Below, piece by piece: positions 22,380-33,686 of a stretch of 64,000 nucleotides of DNA. The stretch comes from Temnopleurus reevesii (taxonomy: Eukaryota > Echinodermata > Echinoidea > Temnopleuroida > Temnopleuridae), in NCBI GenBank assembly GCA_036244855.1, contig BQKZ01000297.1, positions 90,906 through 154,905 on the forward strand. The letters run 5' to 3'. A program made the translations under genes and the position numbers. Under the pieces are notes generated by a model that did not search any database, was not told the DNA's origin, and saw only the letters and a program-made list of their open reading frames with translations. Position 1 is the stretch's first letter, and each line of letters begins with the position of its first letter.

Positions 22380-24790
22380 AACATTTTTAAAAGTATGCAA
22401 CCCTTTTGATATCTCTGAAACTAAGAATATCTGAAAGTATGACAGAATAAAATAAACATTTGATATCCAAGAAAGTGAAAATAGGTTAGCGCTCAGAAAG
22501 CTTGTGACTATGGCCTAGAAAAACAATCATGCTTTATTCTCCAGAGCTCCCCGCAGATGTTCATCAGCACATCAAGCATTGGTAAAAAAAAAAAAAAGAT
22601 TAGCCCACAGCTTGAAGCTCATCAATGTATGATCGATTGTATCTCAGAACATACAGCACCACTAGACTTCACAAATTTGTGTGAATCCTGACTGTCTATT
22701 GGGTTTTTCAGTATTCTATGCTACCTGCTATCACTCTAAACAATTAGACACTTAGATATGATCTAGTGATCCAATTGTCTTTGATTTTAAAGCAAGAACA
22801 AGAAGCATTCGGACCTACACCATATATCTTATACTGATTAAAAAAAAAATTAAAGATTTTAGTTTATTAGAGAGAGTTTGTATTTTGTTAAATCATATTT
22901 ACGATTAAATGAAATGATTGAGTCAAAGGTTCTTGTGTAGGAAAACTAGTTTGAAAAAAAAGATGTTTTTGTAATAAATTTAGCATAACTTTTCATTTTC
23001 ACAAAGAATAATAATGATATTTTGTTGAGATTGTCTGTCTGACTGGTGGCCTGGTCACGTGCAGATAGTTGCACAAATATTCCAGAATAATTGAAATTAA
23101 TGACATTTGATATATATCATGAATAGCAAGAACTCCATTGAGAATTCACAATAGTAAGATTGAGATGTCTGTAACATATGGCCATGAAATGTCACATTTT
23201 GTTATATTTAGAATTCTAAACAAATATGTATCCTCATTATTCATCCAATATTTCTTCAAGCCTGTGTTGATCTGTATGTCTGTTTTGTCACATTTCATTC
23301 AAAGTAATTCACTGTCACGATGTAGTTCTCTTATAATTCAAATTAATTGAAATGCACTAGACCCATGACTTTGTAGAACTATTGGCTTTTAAAGTCATGT
23401 ACATAAACTTAAAAGTAAGGAGTGACACTCATTTTTGGAGCACCAGGCCTCTTGTTGAACAAATGAATTGCCAAGGAAACATATCTGGAATTCGGGGTTG
23501 AAACAAAACAAAATTGATGTCATGCAGCAGCTTTATTAGCTCTGAACAAGTGTTCATTATTTTATTTCTCAGAACTGTCTTCTACAAAGCGAAGGTGCTC
23601 AGAATTATGAAATAGAATTTCAGATCTAGTGAAATACTTGTCTAAATTCTATATCTTGCCTTATCCTCTAATTTTGATGTGGTTGTTCTTTCAACATTTT
23701 AACCATGATTGAAACAATTTTATGATGCTAAATTTAGATATCTTTACACCATTGAAAGTCTGGATAAGCTGAACTGTTCGCTCGGGTTTTATTTTCGTGA
23801 ATTTTGCTACCATGATTGAGCTAAAATAATTTCACTCATTAGAATGCCCATAGACGTGTGTATAATTATTCATCTTTCTAAATGTGAAGATAACAACTCG
23901 CTAATGTATGAAAAGGTTTGAAATTCAGTGCCTTTGTTAAAATATTGAATTTTGCAGTACCTGTATTAGAATTTACCTAATTTCATTTAGCCCTCACATC
24001 AGTAAGTGATTTAATGAAGTGGAATAATTCCCAAACTGCAATTTTTTTGGTGTCAACTACTAGTACTTGACCCGTATAGTGCAGTAAATACATCAACAAC
24101 CCTTCACTCTTGTGACCACACATTTTGCAATTATTACTCCTCCTCCATTAACTAGCTTTCATTTGATCAGGGGTCAAAATTTGTTTTCATCCTCTCAACA
24201 CTGACCATTGCAATAAGGAAAGTACTTTTTTCCGCAACCAGGACTAGCCTTTATGGATTGATTTCATAGTCTTGAAAGTGAGAATGGTTTTGACCCTGTT
24301 TACATTTATATTTTAATCCAGTGTGATGGAATATGGTTTATAGAATACCAATGTAAATGCTGATCATGGTCACTAAAGTGATCACAATAGGTCTTTTTTT
24401 ATTTGGTTTAGAAATCTTCCAGTTTCCCAGACCGCTTCGCTTTGTAAAAACCGATTGAGTGAAAACACTGATCACAGCCATTGAACAAGCTTAAATTGGT
24501 ATTCACATGAAAAAACTGTGTACCAATTGTCTAGAACAGTGGGTTGTAAAATTGTGCAGTTATAGTTATAGTTATATTGCAATTATTGCAGTTTGCACAT
24601 GGCTCAAATCGAACAATATACTTCTGGATGGGGACAGCTTTATGTAAATTGGTTTAGGAAACTGCTCCATGACCGTACTATTACTTAATAGAACACAGTT
24701 CAAAGTGATCTTCTAAATGTGCTTAATTTGTTCAAAATGATTTTAAAACTACTCTTGAAAAAAAAGATGAAAGTAAGGTCCAAGTGATAT
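22380..24790. other. No supported gene
   Basis: This is about 2.4 kb of AT-rich DNA with short A-runs (22587, 22840). The 70-codon ORF at 23138-23350 is unremarkable. No array or palindrome above 40 bp was seen. Confidence 0.4.
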
Positions 24791-24799
24791 TTGAAACTA

Positions 24800-25420
24800 G
24801 ATTTCCCTGCTAGAATGTTAGGATCACCTTTTGAAAACCGTATAGATAAGAGATTTGGTCCCAGTGATCTTTAATAGTGGTTTCTCAAAGTGGTTCACGA
24901 GAAACCACTTTTGAATGCTACATGAGAACACAGCCTCCCTACTTTCAGAATGGCTCTTGACTTTGTATTCAAACTTTCAACACCTCTGGACCCATCCTGA
25001 CAGGTGAAAAATGGTTTTAGGGGACCATTTTGGAAGTTATATAGATGAAAAATTGGGTCTCAGTGTTCTTTAAAAGTGTTTTTTTTTTCAAAGTGGTTCA
25101 CGAGAAACCACTTTTGAATGCTACATGAGAACACAGCCTCCCTACTTTCAGAATGGCTCTTAACTTTGTATTCAAACTTTCAACACCTCTGGACCCATCC
25201 TGACAGGTGAAAAATGGTTTTAGGGGACCATTTTGGAAGTTATATAGATGAAAAATTGGGTCTCAGTGTTCTTTTAAAGTGTTTTTTTTTTCAAAGTGGT
25301 TTACGAGAAACCAATTGTGAAAACTGCATGGGAACAGGGTCTCGCTACGTTCAGAATTCCTCTAGACATTGTATCCAAACTTGCAACGCCTCTGGACCCA
25401 CCCTGACAGGTGAAAAATGA
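24800..25420. repeat. Tandem array, about 3 units of 203 bp
   Basis: CAAAGTGGTTCACGAGAAAC recurs at 24886, 25089 and 25292, an exact 203-bp spacing. Units share CACAGCCTCCCTACTTTCAG, ACACCTCTGGACCCATCCTG, ACAGGTGAAAAATGGTTTTA and a T-run. The first two are nearly identical and the third diverges and ends at GGTGAAAAATGAG. A partial older unit precedes 24880. The 68-aa ORF at 25214-25420 is repeat-derived. Confidence 0.9.
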
Positions 25421-25563
25421 GTGACAGTTGGTCCGGCCGTGTCAGTGTTTGTCGGTCAAGCGAGGCATGTTGATTTCGGCCACGCTTTTGTCCACCTATC
25501 AAGTGACCAGTATGCAACACTGACCTTTGGTAATTTCTCACTCCCAACACATGTCCGAGTCCC

Positions 25564-25801
25564 CCAGGCCAGCAATCAAACCCCCATTTCAATTTCCAGC
25601 GTCCATGTCCTCCCCTCCTCCCGTCAACTCCAACTTCCGAAACAAGTTCAATTCTGTCTTCAAGAGTGCGTTCGCTACATTCCCCTCCATACCTGTAAAC
25701 AGATTGACATCAAAATACGAGCAGGCGGCGTCATTGTTGCCGTAATTCGTAGAAGTCGCAGGATTTTGTTGCGTGTCTGGAATTTGGTGGGGAAATGACA
25801 T
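25564..25801. CDS. Coding-like GC-richer patch, strand uncertain
   Basis: On +, after an acceptor-like CATTTCAATTTCCAG (ending at about 25598), an open frame gives NSNFRNKFNSVFKSAFATFP ... KYEQAASLLP to TAA at about 25743, with C-ending codons frequent. On -, ATG at 25801 opens MSFPHQIPDTQQNPATSTNY ... CSYFDVNLFT and meets CAG|GTATGG, a strong donor near 25693. Only one can be the real exon. The composition contrasts with the flanking AT-rich DNA. There is no family match and no way to choose without transcript data. Confidence 0.27.
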
Positions 25802-26139
25802 CAGAGATCTACTTTCATTGACTGGTGTTGTAACAGCGCTGACCTAAATATTATTAAGCCTAGATTAATATCACCTGTTCAGATCACTCACTTCAAGTTC
25901 ATTGAGTTTTATATTGCACTTGGATTCCATTAGAGCTTATTGCATTGTGGTTGAGGAGATGTGGAAGACCTTTTGAGTTTATCAGTTGCTGTTTCAAAGT
26001 TAACAAAACAAAAACCAAGATATTAATTTGACAATCACTTGCAATATGTGAAACCTCACACTCTGCCACATTAGAAAAACATCTAATGTCTTACCTTTTC
26101 CCAGAGTAATCTAATTCTTTTCTTTTTTGTTCTGTTAAA

Positions 26140-26216
26140 TTGTAAAGCGCTTTGGTACTTTTTGTTTTTAGCACTATAGAAATAATCTATACTATCATTA
26201 ATATTATTATTATATA
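26140..26216 (+). repeat. Retroposon-like tail
   Basis: TTGTAAAGCGCTTTGGTAC, AGCACTATAGAAATAAT and a trailing ATTATTATTAT resemble the conserved 3' end of dispersed elements in marine invertebrates. It is a fragment without a definable 5' boundary. Confidence 0.45.
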
Positions 26217-26894
26217 ATCACTTTGTGTTAGATTGATTGTAACCTTACAGAAAATGATATAGAATGTATTACATGAAACACAGAATTTTGGTTTAAAATA
26301 ACACCGGTTAGAATCAGTTTAAAGGCAATGACAAACATTGTCGAGAATTTCACGTAAGATGGAAGTGTAGCTGATACAGCAGGTGCAATATTCATTATTC
26401 TAAACTTTTGTCTGAACAGGATCTCACCTGAAACACCTAAGTTACGCTAATTATATAAGCTGCCGGCAAAATACATATCTTTCTGCAGCAAATTCTGCAG
26501 GGAGCTTTGGCGAGAAGTGCATGATCATCATTTTGTGCGCCAAAAACCACATGCTTTTTCAGTGCTTATGTATTTTTACTCTTTTTGGATAATGAAATAG
26601 TATCTATGTCATTCTGTCATATATTCAGGTATTATTACTTTCAAAGATATAAAAATGGTTGCATTCATTTAAACCTGTTTTGCAATGATTCCGCATTGTT
26701 GAATTATGCCTTTAATTCTGTAATGGTGTTACTCAACACTTATCATGCATTGGAAAACATAAAATTTGAGTCAATTATATTTAACACCCATATTTTTGAG
26801 ATTGTCCTACCCACTCATGTATTCAATAAGATTTCTAAAGTGATGCTGTATTCTGCAATCTATGCCTGTCAATTGATATTATGATTTAGTTTTA

Positions 26895-27146
26895 ATGAAT
26901 GACATTCGAACAGCTGAATGGCAGAAGGCAATTGTAGAGGCAAACTTCAACTCGTTGATTTACCAGGAATCCAACTGTGTGTCTTATTCAATTCTGTTTG
27001 ATTTGGTCACTTTTTACACACTTTTGGTCTTTTTTATGCTTGCCTGCCTTTTTTGCCATTTTGCCCCTTTTTTGCCTGATGAATGGAAGAATAGACGAGC
27101 ATCATTTGTTGAAATAACATACGTTCCACCTGTCAGCTTTGGGAAT
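26895..27146 (+). CDS. One-TM ORF, copy on the empty-site haplotype (truncated at N)
   Basis: ATG at 26895 opens a frame of 84 codons running into the single N at 27147. The product starts MNDIRTAEWQKAIVEANF, has a strongly hydrophobic segment at about residues 36-60 (LVTFYTLLVFFMLACLFCHF) and a polar tail (DEWKNRRASFVEITYVPP). It could be a small membrane protein or the last exon of a larger one; an AG (TATGATTTAG) just upstream is a weak acceptor. The second copy differs by Ser to Tyr and Leu to Ile, both replacements, so purifying selection is not evident. Family unknown. Confidence 0.3.
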
Positions 27147-27147
27147 N
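27147..27147. other. Single-N assembly join between duplicated flanks
   Basis: The 252 bp left of this N reappear right of it at an offset of 297 bp. The sequence added between is the end of a TTAA transposon. This fits two alleles laid end to end rather than a true tandem duplication. Confidence 0.75.
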
Positions 27148-27188
27148 AAACAAATTTCTTTAATCTTTACCAAAACTATACTTGGGCT
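27148..27188 (+). mobile_element. TTAA-family transposon end at an occupied site
   Basis: AAACAAATTTCTTTAATC and CCAAAACTATACTTGGGCT end exactly at TTAA (27189-27192). In the copy left of the N, the same downstream sequence is preceded by TATGATTTAGT and TTAA (26892-26895) with no transposon. The rest of the element is missing because the contig starts inside it. Confidence 0.85.
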
Positions 27189-27191
27189 TTA

Positions 27192-27446
27192 ATGAATGAC
27201 ATTCGAACAGCTGAATGGCAGAAGGCAATTGTAGAGGCAAACTTCAACTCGTTGATTTACCAGGAATCCAACTGTGTGTATTATTCAATTCTGTTTGATT
27301 TGGTCACTTTTTACACACTTTTGGTCTTTTTTATGCTTGCCTGCATTTTTTGCCATTTTGCCCCTTTTTTGCCTGATGAATGGAAGAATAGACGAGCATC
27401 ATTTGTTGAAATAACATACGTTCCACCTGTCAGCTTTGGGAATTGA
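27192..27446 (+). CDS. One-TM ORF, copy on the transposon-bearing haplotype
   Basis: This 84-codon frame ends at TGA (27444-27446), with product ending YVPPVSFGN. The first A of its ATG is the last base of the TTAA target, so the inserted element would replace whatever lies upstream. It differs from the left copy at two positions only. It is either a small membrane protein or a non-coding frame made open by T-rich composition. The acidic/basic tail after the TM segment is the main argument for coding. Confidence 0.3.
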   Translation: MNDIRTAEWQKAIVEANFNSLIYQESNCVYYSILFDLVTFYTLLVFFMLACIFCHFAPFLPDEWKNRRASFVEITYVPPVSFGN

Positions 27447-27449
27447 TGA

Positions 27450-29890
27450 TTTTTGCCTCTATTTGTTTTCCTTTATTCATACATTCTTTAACCCATAGAA
27501 TATGACTATAAACCTATGAACAATACAAAACTTTTATTTTCCTTCGCAGTTTGAATTGGAGCATAGAAATTGGCTTTTTTTAAGAGCTCAATTTAGAAAA
27601 TGGAATCCTTTAGACGATGAATGCGGTGCTTTTCTCTCCGAGGGGTTATGCTAAGTCCACTCCAGTTTTATTCATTTTTCTGTCAACTGATCCATCAATT
27701 CATTTGTCATCTCGTGTTGACTTCGATCATACTTTGTTTTGTTCAAAGTGAGCAAGATTGTCACTTCTTACAGTCCCGTTTCTGATAGACGAGTTGAATT
27801 GCGTTTCGCTGGCATGTTGACCTGCTTGTGGGAATGGTTGCATCACAGTATTCTAAAATTCTCTCTTTTGTTGGAAAAAAATAGGCAAATGTGACTTCTA
27901 TAACCTATTTTCCATCTTCTATTATAAGAGAGAGCTTGTTGTGTCTGTCAAAACATTGCCTAAACCTCAGATGGTTTTTTTTTTCAACCGAAATAGCTGT
28001 AATGTAAAAACTCCTTATCCTCAATTCTCATATACCCCTTCATTGTAAATGATTATGATTCCATTTTGCAGATTCATTGTTATGAAAGTTTATCATTATG
28101 GAAATGTATTATTTAAGGCGTTGCCACTGTCCTACCCCATCTACCCCCTAATTAGGGCTTGCGATTGTAAAGAGCCTTTTTTTAGGGGGGGGGGTTTAAC
28201 ACCAGATTAGTTTAGTTTTGAACAAAAATAGACCCTTTTATCATTTTTGTACTATTACAGACAATCTCTTATATGTTTTGGGCTTTTTAAAAAATTTTGA
28301 ACCAGGAATGACACCTCAGTTCCTCCTGTTCTGACCCAGTTTGGCTGCCCTTTCTTTCAGAGATCTTATCTCTGATACACCCTCGCCTATGGCTGGACAA
28401 CTCTACATTCCCCCACTGTGCACCTAATAGAGACCGTATGAGCCCCTCTTTGCTTCTCACCCATATCCCAAATATTTTTTTTGCAAAATTTTGATGATAC
28501 ACCGAATTCTGCCCTACTTTAAATGCAATTTGATTAATTTAATTTTGTGCAAAGAATATAGCTAAGAATGTTTAATATCACTAGCCACAATGTTGTTTTT
28601 TTTTTTTTAGAAAGCAGTAATAGTTCCATTTCCAAATTTCTCCATAAAAGTTCCAATATTCGTTCTCTTTTTTTGAGAATATACTCGTTTGATGGAATGC
28701 TTCCATTTACCGGTATATTGAATAGACAATATTGCAATACTAAAAAGCAATCATATTCTTATTTCAATTTTCAAAATGTTCCCATTCTTTGGGGAATCTT
28801 ATTTGTGAATGATTCTGATATTTCTCCCCCTTGTAATAACAGCATTTTATTTTCTCCAAAGTACTTAATAAATTCAACGCCACGGGAAATACCCTTTTTC
28901 CAACTTGGTTCAGTGTTTTCCTGCATCAGATGAGTCCAGAATGTTCTGGTTTCTGATTATATTTGATATTGGTGTTATCATTTCTGTGGGCTTTTGGGAT
29001 TAAACATGTTTAACAAGGGGATTGGCTTGATTGATTAGCAGTCCCAAGCTTTTAGGGAAGCTGTCATTTTAACGGGTTCAAGTTCAGGTTACTCCAATGT
29101 TCCCTTATGTTCTGTGATAGAAAAATGAATCGAAAGTGAATCATAAAACGATTTTACATCATCAAACATTGCTTTGTTAAAAATCAAACATGACGTTGCC
29201 TTAAAAAAAATCCAATTCAGTCAAACTCTTTGTAAGTGCAAGTATTGGTAAGAAATGTGGTCAGATTATAAAACTTGCACAGTCAGCTATGCCTTAGTCA
29301 AACTTCTTCAATTCAAACAATAGCCTATAAAGTTAAGAACAAATCATACAAAAAAATGTGATTTTCCTCATGTAGGTCAAATTTCTCTGAAGATCAGGGG
29401 GCTTTTGCGGTACTAAGAGATGTGACATAGGCAAAGTACATATTACATGTGCTTTATGCAAGAATGAATTATCATTAAGTGAAATCATTGGTTAGTCTTG
29501 CAATTTCACTAGATGAGAAGAATCCGATTTGAGATAAGTCATGATAAGGAATAATCAAAGAGATTTTATTTATCAATTCAAAATTGCCTTTATACTGAGC
29601 AGAAATTTAATGCTAGAATATTTTTCTTTGAGATTGTTTCTCAAAAGGATTGAGCATGGCTCAGATGAAATAAAATATTTCATCATGTTTATTAGAATAT
29701 AGGGTGATATAAAGATTAGAAAATGGCAAGTTCATAAGTATTTTTGCTCTTGTGTTTTTATGTATACTAATGTCAACAGGGTTTGTGCAATAATACCTTG
29801 ACTTTTCGTGTCATATTGCGCTTGATTTTATCTCTTTCAATGTTGTTTTACTCATTTGCGTTTCCAAAATGCTTGTAGTGATCTTGCCGT
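27450..29890. other. No supported gene
   Basis: This is AT-rich DNA with a G-run at about 28188 and a T-run near 28600. The 121-codon ORF at 28568-28933 is long for the region but rich in Asn, Ser, Phe and Ile without motifs, and the opposite strand is open too. The patch at 28320-28460 (CTTTCTTTCAG, then three frames open for 22-40 codons) lacks a donor or recognisable product. Confidence 0.4.
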
Positions 29891-29899
29891 GTGATATTT

Positions 29900-31130
29900 G
29901 AATTGATGTGCTATGCAGTTTGTTTTACCATCATTATTTTGCTTGCCATGTTATGTGATTTGTACTAAATTTGTATGCATCTCGCTTTTATCTATCTCAA
30001 GTTAAAATATTCCACAATTCATCCATATTGTTTTTACAGTACTTACAGGGCTCATTCAAACTCGGAGAAGTTTTATCATTTACTCATTTGTTGCTTTTTA
30101 ACATGTTTTCAGATTGATACAATATTTTACATCATCGTCTACTTGCCATGTATGGATCTTTTTATATTTTATTAAAGTGGAAATGCTCCTCAGTGCATCC
30201 ATTTTGTTGCGCAGTACTTACATGTACAGGGCTTATTAAAAAAACTAGAAGTTTTATTTGACTCATTTTAGATTCTGTTTGAAAGTGATTGCGGATTAAT
30301 TAGAAATGCAGTGTGATTTTTTCTATCATTCTCTTACTTTCCGTGTTTGGATCTTTTTATATTTCATGTGGAAATTTTCCACATTTCATCCATTTTTTTT
30401 TTAGAAGAACTTATAGTGCGTATTCAAAACTTGTAGAAGTGTTTTTACTCATTTGTTGCTTTTTAACATGTTTTCAGATTGATATGATATTTTGCGTCAT
30501 TGTCTACTTGCCGTGTATGGATCTGTTTATATTCCATGTGGAAATATTCCACATATCATCGATTTTGTTATGCAGTACTTATAGTGCGTATTCAGAACTT
30601 GTAGAAGTGTTTTTTACTCATTTGTTGCTTTTAAACATGTTTTCAGGTTGATGTGATATCTACTTTGTTTTTAGAAGTATGTATTCAAAACTCCTAGAAG
30701 TGTTATCTTACTCATTTTAGATTCTCTGTTTTTGAAAGTGTTTGCAGAATCATTTGATATGCAGTGTGATCTTTTTAATCATTTGCTTACTTTTCATGTA
30801 TTTATTTGTATTTCATTGGAAATATTCCATACTTAGTCTATTTTGTTGTGCAGTACTTAAAGTGCATATTCAAAACTCTTAGAAGTGTCATTTTACTCAT
30901 TTTAGATTTTATGTTTTTGAAAGTGTTTCAGGATTCATATATGCAGTGTGATTTTTTCTATCATTGTCTTGTTTGCCATGTATTTATTTGTATTTCATTG
31001 GAAATATTCCATAATTAGTTTAATTTGTTGTGTGGTACTTAAAATACGTATTCAAAATTCCTAGAAATGTAATTTAAACTCATTTCAGATTTTATGATTT
31101 TGAAAGTGTTTGCAGAATCATTAGACATAC
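29900..31130. repeat. Tandem array, about 7 units of ~186 bp
   Basis: The block GTATTCAAAACTTGTAGAAG, then TGTTTTTACTCATTTGTTGC recurs near 30056, 30245, 30431, 30598, 30691, 30876 and 31061. Most intervals are 167-189 bp and one half-unit is about 93 bp. Units also share GCAGTGTGATTTTTTCTATC and CATGTGGAAATATTCCACAT. ORFs of 60-112 codons follow the repeat (LPCMDLFIF repeated) and are attributed to T-rich composition. Confidence 0.85.
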
Positions 31131-31134
31131 AATA

Positions 31135-31680
31135 AACTTTTTTGCGATTCGACTTCGAAACGTTTTATTTAATTGTTAACATAAGTTTTATCATAAATCT
31201 ATGGTTCCAATCAAAAGTTTCATTATTGACTGCTATGCTTATTAATATGTGAACTGATAGTGACTTTTGCAATTTTTTGCTATTTTTTTTCAAAGCCTTG
31301 CCATTCATTGACTGTTGTTTTAGCCATTGAAATATTCTACTTTTGAATACCTGTCTTTTTCAGTATTGTTTTGCTGAACTTATCATATAATGAATCCCTT
31401 GACATTTGAAAAGAGACATTGTGAATATAAATTTTATATATTGAGTTAAAAAGCTCTTTTGACTTATGACCTTGCCAGATAATTATCAAATCATGTTAAA
31501 TTGTTTGATATGGATTGCCTATAAAATGTTATACATTTTTTTACCCAATTTTTTAGTTCTTTTTTCATAGAATTCAGGAGTAGGATTTGTAATCTTATTC
31601 AACTGTAAAAGAGATATTGAATTATAGTATTTCTTAATCAGTGATTGAAATATTGCACCAATTCACTGTTCAAAATCTTA
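31135..31680. other. No supported feature
   Basis: This is AT-rich DNA between the array and a MITE. Stops are frequent. Confidence 0.4.
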
Positions 31681-31682
31681 AA

Positions 31683-31855
31683 CACGATATAAACTATTTA
31701 AAAAAAAGAAAGTCGAACACCATTTCAATGGTTCTTTGTAATGCTATTCAAATCGTATCCGGCTTGTCATTGTTGTGTCCGCACAGTTCTGTTCACGGCA
31801 AACGGATCTATTCTCCTTTGACCGACTTTATTTTTCGAAAATAGTTTATATCGTG
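31683..31855. mobile_element. MITE family F, copy 1
   Basis: The ends CACGATATAAACTAT and ATAGTTTATATCGTG are perfect inverted repeats. The interior carries CATTTCAATGGTTCTTT and TCATTGTTGTGTCCGCACAG, shared with 36127-36298 and, inverted, with 56217-56377. It is about 173 bp and non-coding. The superfamily is not determined because the flanks do not show a clear target duplication. Confidence 0.85.
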
Positions 31856-32034
31856 TTCTGAGCAAATGTAAGATCAAGATATTCCTTCCTCTTTGTCACC
31901 CATATTCTTTAAAAAGGATTAGAAATCGATTACTAAGTGATTTACAATTTTGTTAATATCTTTAAATGTTACCATTGTAGACTATGTGATTTATGTATTT
32001 TTCCTTTCATTGAGATGTTGAGATGTTGAGATAA

Positions 32035-32466
32035 GTCAGGGAAACTCTCGCTTTATCGAGATCTTGTTTTTTCAAGATAATACGCAGTTCAGTAATAGAG
32101 GTCGGAGCGCTACAAATTCGTGCGGTTCAGATCGCCTGTGTAAAGTGAATAGCAATTTGTTTTTCCGTCTTACACACCCATCTTTAAAAAATCATTAAGA
32201 AATAATCTCAAGGTGGCGAATTTTTATTCGCTAGTATGTTGAAGAGAAATAAATTTTCCACCTTATATGTTAGTAAGAAAATTCGCCACCTTGAGGGATT
32301 TTGTAAATGAATTTTTAATGATGGGTATGTAAGACGACAAACAAATAGCCATTCACTTAACACAGGCGATCTGACCCACACGAATTTGTAGCACTCAGAC
32401 CTCTATCGCTGAACTGCGTATTATCTCGAAAAAACGAGATCTAGATAAAGAGAGAGTTTCACTGAC
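32035..32466. mobile_element. 432-bp long palindromic element
   Basis: Two arms of about 190 bp (32035-32225 and 32277-32466) are inverted copies at roughly 90% identity around a ~50-bp loop. The outer ends are GTCAGGGAAACTCTC and GAGAGTTTCACTGAC. Internal pairs include ACGCAGTTCAG, CTACAAATTCGTG, AGATCGCCTGTG and CAAGGTGGCGAATTTT. No other copy is in the window. It is probably a foldback-type MITE. The arms could form a long hairpin RNA if transcribed. Confidence 0.8.
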
Positions 32467-32479
32467 TGTTTATGGGGTG

Positions 32480-33340
32480 TTTGAAAATAAAGTTGATTGT
32501 ATATCAACTGCATATCCATTTCAATTTGAAAGAATCATTATAATTGGATGAAAATATGATCTTAAATGATATGCAAGTCCTTCAAGAATTTTTTGGCTCA
32601 GCCAGTGCAGATTAAGTCGCATTTGATTGCAACTTTTTATTTCTTTTTACTCCCTGATTGTGTGTCAATGATACCTGGAAATGGGCCACAATAAATGCAT
32701 GTTTTTGAGCAATCTCCTGGATTATGGAAACATTGATGCCATTAGGTTGTGTGCATTTTATAGACATCTACTGGATTTCTTCCACAATCTCCCTGATTGT
32801 TGCTGTTAAATGTTGGTAGCTCTGCATCATAGTGATGTATATTCATGAAATATAAACAATATTTATTGTAATGCGCATTTTATATATACAAATTAGATAG
32901 ATTGTATAAGTGGCAAAAAGTATATATAGGTCTTTAATAAAGAACAGATGGGCATCTATATAGGTATTAAGTAGAATATTTACATATATACATATGATTG
33001 ATGGCAATACAGTAACGAAAATCTATCTTATCTAAAGTGCTTCTTTTCAATGATGTTTTGTAGTCGTTTGATATTTCTAATATAATAAACATGTTGTTCC
33101 ATATGCATTTAGTAGTAATTTTGAAAGGAAATAATTAAAAATAAACAATGTAGTACACTTGTATAGCCAATTTAGTACTTTTAAGTTCAAAATATTCAAT
33201 ATTGTTAGTACTTGCGACTACAGATATGAGTGATTGTTCATGTGTATTAGAAATGTTAACAATGTGACTACCTGTATTTTTAATGACATTTCATGTACAC
33301 TCCTATCAGTATTTAATCAAAGATGTTCAACCTAGTGCCC
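32480..33340. other. No supported feature
   Basis: This is AT-rich sequence with TATATA runs near 32880-33000. No splice-bounded frame or repeat unit was detected. Confidence 0.4.
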
Positions 33341-33348
33341 CCCCCCCA

Positions 33349-33489
33349 AAAAAAAAAAATGGGGGTGCCCTCAACTGTGACTTTTCAAAACTAATGTTAG
33401 TCGGTTGGAAAAAGATTTAAAAAAAAAAAATGGGGGTGCCCTCAACTGTGACTTTTCAAAACTAATGTTAGTCGGTTGGAAAAAGATTT
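33349..33489. repeat. Recent 71-bp tandem duplication
   Basis: An A-run plus TGGGGGTGCCCTCAACTGTG ... TCGGTTGGAAAAAGATTT occurs twice, starting at 33360 and 33431, with no visible difference. It follows a C-run/A-run junction. It may be genuine or a mis-assembly at the homopolymer. Confidence 0.85.
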
Positions 33490-33686
33490 TTTTTTAAATC
33501 CTCAATTCAGACTTTTCGTGAAGAAAATAAGACTTGACAGGCAGTGAAAGCCTAAGAATATCCAAAAATTAGATTCAACTTAGTTATGTTTATCTGTAAT
33601 TCTACTGTGATTTTTCGACACAACTTATTGGTGGCTTTAAGATTGATTTTAGATCCTTAGAAAAAAATTGAAACACTTGGTGGAAG

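Noticed and set aside
28568..28933. 121-codon ORF
   Set aside because: AT-rich, biased to Asn, Ser, Phe and Ile, with no motif; the opposite strand is also open, so it is consistent with chance.
30313..30651. 112-codon ORF with repeated LPCMDLFIF segments
   Set aside because: It follows the ~186-bp tandem array and its T-rich composition, and the repeats decay with frameshifts.
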